DNA of 33,506 nt from Gammaproteobacteria bacterium (GTDB taxonomy: Bacteria; Pseudomonadota; Gammaproteobacteria; Eutrophobiales; Eutrophobiaceae): assembly GCA_030829985.1 (NCBI GenBank), contig JAURNW010000023.1, positions 1-33,506 of the forward strand. The letters are read 5' to 3'. Below, in pieces: positions 27,857-33,506 of this stretch. Position 1 is the first letter of the stretch. Every line of letters begins with the position of its first letter. The notes beneath the pieces are model-generated. The model ran no database searches and had not been told where the DNA came from. It was given only the letters and a program-made list of their open reading frames with translations. The position numbers and the translations under genes were made by a program.

Positions 27857-28754
27857 ATTACCTGATTTTCAAACGCTGGAATCTTTTGTCGGTAATACAC
27901 CGTTGATAAGGTTACAACGTCTACCAGGCAAGACCAGTAATGTGATTCTCGGCAAGATGGAAGGCAATAACCCTGCCGGTTCAGTCAAAGACCGACCTGC
28001 ATTAAGCATGATTAAACATGCTGAAGAACGTGGCGAGATTCATCCCGGTGATACATTAATTGAAGCTACCAGTGGAAACACCGGCATTGCATTAGCTATG
28101 GCAGCGGCGATTCGTGGTTACCGTATGATATTAATTATGCCGGAAAGTATGAGTGTAGAACGTCGTGCAGTTATGAAGGCATTTGGTGCTGAAATAGTAT
28201 TAACTTCAGCTGAAGGGAGTATGGAAGAGGCAATTGATGTCTCTCGGGCAATGGAAGCAAAAGGCGAAGGTAGAATTCTTGATCAATTTGCAAACCCGGA
28301 TAATCCGAGAGCACATTACGAGGGTACCGGACCAGAGATTTGGCGTGATACCGATGGCACGATAACTCATTTTGTCAGTTCCATGGGCACAACCGGGACC
28401 ATTATGGGAACCTCCCGTTATCTAAAAGAACAGAATCCTGATATACAAATTATTGGGGTTCAACCAAAAGAAGGATCGAAGATACCCGGCATCCGTCGTT
28501 GGCCAGAACAATACTTGCCGAAGATCTATGAACCGCTACGCGTCGATCGAATTATTGATATTGGACAGGAATTGGCAGAAGAAACAACACGTGAACTCGG
28601 TGCAAAAGAAGGCATTTTTGCTGGCATCTCTGCCGGCGGTGCCATGGCCGCCGCATTACAATTGTCCGCGGAAGTAGAAAATGCTGTGATTGTCTCGGTT
28701 GTTTGTGATCGCGGTGATCGTTATCTATCCACTAACATATTTCCTGGTGAATAA
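27837..28754 (+). CDS. cysM: Cysteine synthase B
   Basis: A PLP enzyme that makes cysteine from O-acetylserine and sulfide (or thiosulfate). The PLP lysine is Lys51 in NNPAGSVKDRPAL, the phosphate-binding loop is EATSGNTGIALAMAAA, and the late GISAGGAMAAAL segment is typical. The arginine-rich VERRAVMKAFGAE region and SSMGTTGTIMGTSRYLKEQN fit CysM rather than CysK. ATG 27837 (305 residues) is preferred because AGAG lies six bases upstream and MNSKQNKLPDFQTLESFVGN gives the usual N-terminus; a second ATG at 27831 is possible. It overlaps the rimI end by 20 bp, and the exonuclease gene follows 6 bp after. Confidence 0.94.
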   Translation: MNSKQNKLPDFQTLESFVGNTPLIRLQRLPGKTSNVILGKMEGNNPAGSVKDRPALSMIKHAEERGEIHPGDTLIEATSGNTGIALAMAAAIRGYRMILIMPESMSVERRAVMKAFGAEIVLTSAEGSMEEAIDVSRAMEAKGEGRILDQFANPDNPRAHYEGTGPEIWRDTDGTITHFVSSMGTTGTIMGTSRYLKEQNPDIQIIGVQPKEGSKIPGIRRWPEQYLPKIYEPLRVDRIIDIGQELAEETTRELGAKEGIFAGISAGGAMAAALQLSAEVENAVIVSVVCDRGDRYLSTNIFPGE

Positions 28755-28760
28755 ATTATT

Positions 28761-29537
28761 ATGAACGTTCTCGTGTTTGATATTGAGACTGTGCCAGACA
28801 TCGAGTCAGGTAAAAAACTGTATAATCTGGAAGGACTTAAAGATGAGGATGCTGCTGAGTTGATGTTTAGTCAACGCCGTCAGGAAACGGATGGCAAATC
28901 TGATTTCTTACGCCATCATTTGCATAAGATTGTGGCAATTTCTGTTGTCTTAAAAACAAAAGATAAACTCAGTGTTTGGTCATTGGGTGATGTTGATGCC
29001 GATGAGAAAGAAATTATCCAACGTTTCTTTGAAGGTATTGAACGTTATACTCCAACGATTGTTTCCTGGAATGGTAGCGGCTTTGATTTACCGGTTTTAC
29101 ATTATCGTTCTTTGTTACATGGCGTTGTAGCACAACGATATTGGGAGAATGGTGAGGATGATCAGAGTTTTAAATGGAATAATTATTTGTCCCGCTTTCA
29201 TAGTCGCCACACTGACTTAATGGATGTTATAGCGGGCTATATGCCGGGAACTAAAGCGCCACTTGATCAAATCGCAACACTGCTGGGGTTTCCCGGAAAG
29301 ATGGGCATGAGTGGTGATAAAGTTTGGGACTGTTATGTGAATGGAGGTATTGAAGAGATTCGTGATTATTGTGAGACAGATGTCCTGAATACCTATCTGG
29401 TCTATCTGCGTTATGAATTAATACGTGGTCGTTTAACAGAGAATGCCTATAAGAATGAATGTCAAAAAGTACGGGACATGCTGGATGATGAAAGCAAACC
29501 ACACCTGAAAGAATTCCTTCAAGCCTGGCAGGCTTGA
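28761..29537 (+). CDS. Predicted PolB-like 3'-5' exonuclease
   Basis: A 258-residue DEDD-superfamily protein similar to the exonuclease domain of family B DNA polymerases. Exo I is NVLVFDIETVPD with the paired acidic residues, Exo II is TIVSWNGSGFDLPVLHYR, and the C-terminal YCETDVLNTYLVYLRYEL provides the Exo III acidic residue. LGFPGKMGMSGDKVWDCY is characteristic of the stand-alone family. No polymerase domain is attached. The physiological role is not established; a nucleic-acid processing function is inferred from the active site. It sits 6 bp after cysM and 23 bp before rlmD, within a long co-directional cluster. Confidence 0.88.
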   Translation: MNVLVFDIETVPDIESGKKLYNLEGLKDEDAAELMFSQRRQETDGKSDFLRHHLHKIVAISVVLKTKDKLSVWSLGDVDADEKEIIQRFFEGIERYTPTIVSWNGSGFDLPVLHYRSLLHGVVAQRYWENGEDDQSFKWNNYLSRFHSRHTDLMDVIAGYMPGTKAPLDQIATLLGFPGKMGMSGDKVWDCYVNGGIEEIRDYCETDVLNTYLVYLRYELIRGRLTENAYKNECQKVRDMLDDESKPHLKEFLQAWQA

Positions 29538-29560
29538 ACCCATAATAATATCTTATCTCC

Positions 29561-30892
29561 ATGAGTAAACGCCGTCGTAACAAGATACCGGAAGGACTAT
29601 TTACAGCGGAGATCGAATCTTTATCACATGAAGGTCGCGGAGTTGCGCATATAGATGGCAAGACTGTCTTCATTGAAAACGCATTACCGGGGGAGCAGGT
29701 TGAATTTAAATATATCAGCAAACGTGCAAAGTTTGATCAAGGTGTTGCGGAAAATATAGTCACTGCTAATACACAACGAATTGAGCCAGAGTGTGAATAC
29801 TTTGGTTATTGCGGTGGTTGCAGTCTGCAACATATGAAACCTGAGTCGCAACTGGCACATAAGCAAAGTGTGTTACTGGAACAATTTACCCATCTTGGCA
29901 AGGTTCAACCGGAATCAATTTTACCACCTTTACAAGGCCCCGGTTTTGCGTATCGACATAAAGCCCGTCTTGCGGTTAAACATGTTATTAAAAAAGAAAA
30001 AGTGCTGGTGGGTTTCCGGGAGAAGCGCAGTCCTTATGTGGCAGACATAACAGAATGTAAAGTGTTGCATCCAGATGTAGGTTTGAAATTCACAGCCTTA
30101 CAGCAATTGATTGAAGGCCTGAGCAATTTTAATCAGATTCCACAAATGGAAGCAGCGGTAAGTGATAATGGCAGCGCTCTGGTTATCAGACATTTGGCAG
30201 AATTTACTGAAGACGATATCGACAAACTTAATACTTTCGAACAAGAACATCAATTAAAGTTGTTTTTACAACCCGGTGGTTATGACAGCGTGCATCGCTT
30301 GAATAAAAACGATGATGAGGAACTGTTTTACAAGCTCGAAGACCATGACATCACGATTTATTTTGAGCCGGTAGATTTTACCCAAATCAATGTCGAGATT
30401 AATAAAAAGATGATTAATCTCGCGATCGAATTGCTTGAACCTGATAAGGAAGATACCATTCTGGACTTATTTTGTGGTGTTGGTAATTTTACCTTGCCAC
30501 TCGCACGCAGGGCGAAGTCAGTAACGGGTGTCGAAGGTGACAAGGGTCTGGTTCAACGTGCAAAAAATAATGCCATTAAAAATGGCATTGATAATGTTAA
30601 GTTCTTTGCTGCTGATCTGGCTGAGTTGAATAATTCAAATGAGTTTATGCAGCAGACATACGATAAAATATTGTTGGATCCAGCTCGTACCGGTGCAAAG
30701 GAAATTATTGAAGCGCTTGATACAAAAAACGTAAAACGCATCGTCTATGTTTCATGTAATCCGGCAACTTTGGCGCGTGATGCGGGTATACTGGTCAATG
30801 AAAAAGGTTTTAAGCTAAAACAAGCAGGTGTGATGGATATGTTTCCTCATACTACCCATGTTGAGTCGATAGCTGTCTTCGATAAAAAATGA
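29561..30892 (+). CDS. rlmD: 23S rRNA (uracil-1939-C5)-methyltransferase RlmD
   Basis: An iron-sulfur SAM methyltransferase that makes m5U1939 in 23S rRNA. A TRAM RNA-binding domain (about 10-70) includes SLSHEGRGVAHIDGKTVFIE. The cluster ligands are Cys78, Cys84 and Cys87 (CEYFGYCGGC) with a fourth in ITECKVLHP. SAM motif I is ILDLFCGVGNFTLPLA, DPARTGAKEII follows, and the nucleophilic cysteine lies in VYVSCNPATLARD. The 443-residue length and FTQINVEINKKM match RlmD rather than TrmA or RlmC. Its stop overlaps the start of the next gene by 4 bp, an odd pairing of rRNA modification with a transport lipoprotein. Confidence 0.96.
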   Translation: MSKRRRNKIPEGLFTAEIESLSHEGRGVAHIDGKTVFIENALPGEQVEFKYISKRAKFDQGVAENIVTANTQRIEPECEYFGYCGGCSLQHMKPESQLAHKQSVLLEQFTHLGKVQPESILPPLQGPGFAYRHKARLAVKHVIKKEKVLVGFREKRSPYVADITECKVLHPDVGLKFTALQQLIEGLSNFNQIPQMEAAVSDNGSALVIRHLAEFTEDDIDKLNTFEQEHQLKLFLQPGGYDSVHRLNKNDDEELFYKLEDHDITIYFEPVDFTQINVEINKKMINLAIELLEPDKEDTILDLFCGVGNFTLPLARRAKSVTGVEGDKGLVQRAKNNAIKNGIDNVKFFAADLAELNNSNEFMQQTYDKILLDPARTGAKEIIEALDTKNVKRIVYVSCNPATLARDAGILVNEKGFKLKQAGVMDMFPHTTHVESIAVFDKK

Positions 30893-32400
30893 TTTTGACG
30901 CGAATCATTAATAAACCCTGCTGTATCATTTTATTTTTTTGTTTTCTACTTTCTTTATCAACTGCCTGTTCCGATTCTAATCGACAAAACATTGCTATTG
31001 GCTTAAATGCAGCCCCCGTTACGCTAGACCCACGCTACGCGACTGATGCTGTCTCTTACAGAATTACACGCTTGATATATAAAAGTCTGGTCGACTTTGA
31101 TGAACAATTTCATGCAGTGCCGGATCTGGCCAGATGGGAACAACTGGCACTAAACCATTATCGATTTATCTTAAATGAACAAAACAGGGAGTTTCATGAT
31201 GGTTCTCGTCTAACCAGTGCTGATATAAAGGCGACTTATGAATCGGTATTAAACCCGGAAAATGTATCGCCGCATAAAGGTTCGGTAGAGATGATTCAGG
31301 CAATGGAATTGATTGATGAAGACACAATTGATTTTAAATTGACCCAGTCCGATCCGCTGTTTCCGGGCAGATTAGTGATAGGTATTTTGCCAAAAAACAT
31401 GATTAGTGAAAAACATGACTTTAATCGTGAACCCATTGGAAGTGGTCCTATGCGTTTTTCAAAATGGATTGATGATTCCAGATTAAGATTGATTCGTGAT
31501 TATGATAATCAAATAATAGAGTTCATTGCATTAAAAGATCCAACTGTAAGAGTCTTGAAATTATTAAGAGGCGAAATTGATCTGGTTCAAGGTAATTTAT
31601 CTCCAGAGATAGTACAGTGGCTGAATGAGGATGAATCGATCACTGTACATAAAAAACAGGGTAATACTTTTAGCTATATCGGTTTTAATCTGGAAGATAA
31701 TATAACAGGGAATAGTAATATCAGACATGCAATAGCAATGGCAATTGATCGTGCTACGATTATTAAATATGTCATGGGTGAATCGGCGCGTAAGGCGGGG
31801 TCCATGTTCACGCCGGACCATTGGGCTGGAAACTCGAACTTAACTGGAGTTGAATATAATCCGGATCAGGCAAAGCGTTTGCTTAAACAAGCTGGATTTG
31901 ATACTGCTTCGCCGCTCAAGTTAAGTTATAAAACGTCAAACGATCCTTTTCGTTTACGCCTTGCGACAATTATTCAGGACCAATTAAAGTCAGTCGGGAT
32001 AGAGGTGGATATTCGCAGCTATGATTGGGGTACATTTTACGGTGATATCAAGGCGGGTCGTTTTCAGATGTATAGTCTGTCCTGGGTAGGTCTGAAGATG
32101 CCGGATATATTTCGTTATGTATTTCATAGCACTGCCGTTCCACCTGATGGCGCCAATCGTGGACGGTTTGTCGATGCACGTGTGGACTCACTTATAGAAT
32201 TGGCAGAGGTAGAGTCATCATTATCAAAACAGGCAGAATATTATCGTGAGCTACAACAAATTCTATTTGATGATTTGCCTTATATTCCATTATGGTATGA
32301 GGATAATGTCGTAGCGATGCGAAATAACATACAAGGTTATATCCTTAGTACCGATGGTAACTTTGATTCATTAGTGCACACGATTAGAGTAAATAATTAA
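30889..32400 (+). CDS. ABC transporter substrate-binding lipoprotein, family 5 (peptide type)
   Basis: A 503-residue periplasmic solute-binding protein of the SBP_bac_5 family, which binds oligopeptides, nickel or related ligands. The N-terminus is a lipoprotein signal with a hydrophobic core (CCIILFFCFLLSL) and lipobox-like LSTAC giving Cys27 as the lipidated residue; the -3 position is Ser rather than the usual Leu. Mature motifs are NAAPVTLDPRYATDAVSYRI, LIYKSLVDFDEQFHAVPDLA, FHDGSRLTSADIKATYESVL, and near the end DDLPYIPLWYEDNVVAM. No permease or ATPase genes are in the window, so it must share a transporter encoded elsewhere or act alone. It overlaps rlmD by 4 bp, and the next start is 1 bp after its stop. 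Confidence 0.92.
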   Translation: MILTRIINKPCCIILFFCFLLSLSTACSDSNRQNIAIGLNAAPVTLDPRYATDAVSYRITRLIYKSLVDFDEQFHAVPDLARWEQLALNHYRFILNEQNREFHDGSRLTSADIKATYESVLNPENVSPHKGSVEMIQAMELIDEDTIDFKLTQSDPLFPGRLVIGILPKNMISEKHDFNREPIGSGPMRFSKWIDDSRLRLIRDYDNQIIEFIALKDPTVRVLKLLRGEIDLVQGNLSPEIVQWLNEDESITVHKKQGNTFSYIGFNLEDNITGNSNIRHAIAMAIDRATIIKYVMGESARKAGSMFTPDHWAGNSNLTGVEYNPDQAKRLLKQAGFDTASPLKLSYKTSNDPFRLRLATIIQDQLKSVGIEVDIRSYDWGTFYGDIKAGRFQMYSLSWVGLKMPDIFRYVFHSTAVPPDGANRGRFVDARVDSLIELAEVESSLSKQAEYYRELQQILFDDLPYIPLWYEDNVVAMRNNIQGYILSTDGNFDSLVHTIRVNN

Positions 32401-32401
32401 T

Positions 32402-32893
32402 ATGCATATTCAGATATCAATTTCAGCGCAGTTGTTAACACTTCTGGATGGCGAAGAGACAATTAAACAGTATTTGATCTCTACGGCTAAAAACGGTGCT
32501 GGCGAAGAAATGGATAGCGAATGTACCCCACGAGGAAAACATATAGTCTCAGAAAAGATTGGCGCCGACTGTGAACCAAATTCAGTCTTTATTGGCAGAA
32601 TGCCTACCGGTGAAATATATGAGCCGGCATTACGGGAATTGCACCCTGAGCGAGACTGGATACTGACACGTATACTCTGGTTAAGTGGTGAAGAACAAGG
32701 AAAAAACAAGGGACAGAATAAAGGTAAGAATCTAGATAGCCATGATCGTTATATTTATATCCACGGTACACCGGATGATGTGCTCATGGGGCGACCCGGT
32801 TCACGCGGCTGTATTCGAATGAGGAATGCAGAAATCATCGAATTGTTTGAATTGGTAGACGTTGGAACAGAGGTCATTATTTGTGAAAAGTAA
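32402..32893 (+). CDS. L,D-transpeptidase (YkuD domain) without a signal peptide
   Basis: A 163-residue protein made almost entirely of a YkuD catalytic domain, the fold that forms 3-3 peptidoglycan cross-links or attaches lipoprotein. The active site is YIYIHGTPDDVLMG followed by RPGSRGCIRM: His121, catalytic Cys137 and Arg139. The domain begins at residue 2 (HIQISISAQLLTLLDGEE), with no signal peptide or membrane segment, so export is unexplained; relatives of this compact type also start this way. A lysine/asparagine/glycine-rich insert, KNKGQNKGKN (101-110), sits just before the active-site strand. The start follows the lipoprotein gene by 1 bp, and the globin gene overlaps its end by 11 bp. 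Confidence 0.9.
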   Translation: MHIQISISAQLLTLLDGEETIKQYLISTAKNGAGEEMDSECTPRGKHIVSEKIGADCEPNSVFIGRMPTGEIYEPALRELHPERDWILTRILWLSGEEQGKNKGQNKGKNLDSHDRYIYIHGTPDDVLMGRPGSRGCIRMRNAEIIELFELVDVGTEVIICEK

Positions 32894-33299
32894 CGAAGAT
32901 AAATTGTTCAAACCCACATCAAGTTATGAACGTATTGGTAGTGATGAGGGCTTGCAAAAGTTAGTTAAGGAATTTTATGACAATATGGAATCGTTGCCAG
33001 AAGCAAAATTAATTCGTGATTTACACCCCAAAGATTTGAGAAGTTCACGAGAAAAGTTGTTTATGTTTTTAAGTGGCTGGATGGGTGGTCCAGACCGTTA
33101 TATTGCAGCCTTCGGTCATCCACGTTTGCGTGCCAGACATCTTCCCTTTTCAATTGGCGTAGATGAGAGAGATCAATGGTTGATGTGCATGCGTAAGGCA
33201 TTGGAAGGAATGGAAATTGATACGATGTTCAAGCAGCAGCTTATGTCTTCATTTACCCAGACAGCTGATCATATGATGAATAGAGATATCAGTCCTTAA
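32883..33299 (+). CDS. Group II truncated haemoglobin
   Basis: A 138-residue 2-on-2 globin. Such proteins bind oxygen and nitric oxide and are linked to NO or peroxide detoxification. The helix B residues include FYDNM (Tyr32 at the B10 position), the CD/E region is FMFLSGWMGGPDRY, the proximal histidine is His86 in HPRLRARHLPF, and Trp99 in ERDQWLMCM is the G8 tryptophan typical of group II. The start is GTG 32883 with GAGGT eight bases upstream; upstream extension in frame would only overlap the transpeptidase further. It is the last gene of the rlmD-lipoprotein-transpeptidase-globin run, and its stop overlaps an opposing open frame by 11 bp. Confidence 0.93.
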   Translation: MKSNEDKLFKPTSSYERIGSDEGLQKLVKEFYDNMESLPEAKLIRDLHPKDLRSSREKLFMFLSGWMGGPDRYIAAFGHPRLRARHLPFSIGVDERDQWLMCMRKALEGMEIDTMFKQQLMSSFTQTADHMMNRDISP

Positions 33300-33366
33300 T
33301 ATCAGGCTCGATAAAACACCATTTAACTGAAGACACCTGCTTTTTAATCTCAACCTCGAGTTCATT
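33289..33366 (-). pseudogene. C-terminal fragment of an unidentified gene, cut at the repeat
   Basis: On the minus strand an open frame leaves the repeat edge and reads NELEVEIKKQVSSVKW then CFIEPDIKD to TGA (33289-33291). The same frame has a TGA inside the repeat, so the frame is interrupted just as at the left end. The 25 residues look like a plausible protein end convergent with the globin gene, but are too short to identify. It may be chance coding. Confidence 0.3.
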
Positions 33367-33504
33367 TGTACGTCGTCAAAACCTTTTGGACAAAGAGCGG
33401 CATAAACTAAGAGACAGATCGGTTCATCGGGTTAGTTAATGTGTTGTTTATCGTAATGCATCTGTTTACGTAGTGCCAAGGTATTTTGTTTAATCAATGC
33501 ACGT
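33367..33504 (-). repeat. Right copy of the 138-bp inverted repeat
   Basis: The exact reverse complement of 1-138, in inward orientation. On the minus strand it carries the same 23-codon transposase-like tail (33432-33503) and the same non-coding edge ending GACGACGTAC. The flanking bases differ from those on the left (AATGAACTCG against CTTAATAAAA), so these are two separate insertion junctions rather than one sequence read twice. Confidence 0.75.
33432..33503 (-). pseudogene. C-terminal tail of a probable transposase (partial, right copy)
   Basis: The second copy of the 23-codon tail described at 2-73, read on the minus strand and ending at TAA (33432-33434). The rest of the gene would lie to the right of the window. 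The same caution applies: the assignment rests on its position in a duplicated element end. Confidence 0.35.
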
Positions 33505-33506
33505 TG

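Noticed and set aside
29251-29721. Minus-strand ORF of 156 codons across the exonuclease/rlmD junction
   Set aside because: It overlaps two well-supported genes in antisense and shows no family features.

Overview
The window looks like a chromosomal segment of an AT-rich gammaproteobacterium. The gene content and order are typical of that class: divergent suhB/trmJ, a purM region with DUF2066-perM-hda, wrbA-arsC beside a yihY-type gene, and a run proS / ilvIHC / psd-like / pssA / leuA / UDG-rimI-cysM / exonuclease / rlmD. I cannot name a genus. The ilvC-psd-pssA-leuA order is also common in Betaproteobacteria, but Hda, TrmJ and RlmD point to Gammaproteobacteria.

Layout. (1) Positions 1-138 and 33367-33504 are a perfect inverted repeat. 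It carries what looks like the end of a transposase gene and then a short non-coding tail, so the window is bounded by two inward-facing copies of a mobile-element end. Each abuts a truncated gene. (2) 139-6162 is a very AT-rich surface-glycan block: a truncated GT4 glycosyltransferase, two related polytopic GT-C-like membrane proteins, a methyltransferase and UDP-glucuronate decarboxylase. (3) 6194-9509 holds the suhB/trmJ pair, followed by a second methyltransferase and a DPM1/GtrB-like GT2 enzyme that could supply the GT-C proteins with polyprenyl-phosphate sugar. (4) 9525-17974 is core: purM, DUF2066-perM-hda, wrbA-arsC, a YihY-type gene, a PilZ-like protein and acylphosphatase. (5) 17986-26643 holds proS, branched-chain amino acid synthesis (ilvI, ilvH, ilvC, leuA) and phospholipid genes (psd-like, pssA). 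(6) 26652-33299 holds co-directional, often overlapping genes for DNA repair, ribosome/tRNA modification, cysteine synthesis, a peptide-binding lipoprotein, an L,D-transpeptidase and a truncated haemoglobin.

Most notable points. The uracil-DNA glycosylase upstream of rimI begins with a peptide that matches, residue for residue in register, the clamp-loader-binding N-terminus of DNA polymerase III psi (HolD), the protein encoded next to rimI in E. coli. The psd-like gene has lost all three catalytic triad residues (Asp to Tyr, His to Tyr, Ser to Gly) while staying open. Short Ile/Leu-rich and Leu-rich leader ORFs precede ilvI and leuA, each behind a plausible sigma-70 promoter, which suggests attenuation control. 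Comparisons with known proteins are from memory; nothing was searched.
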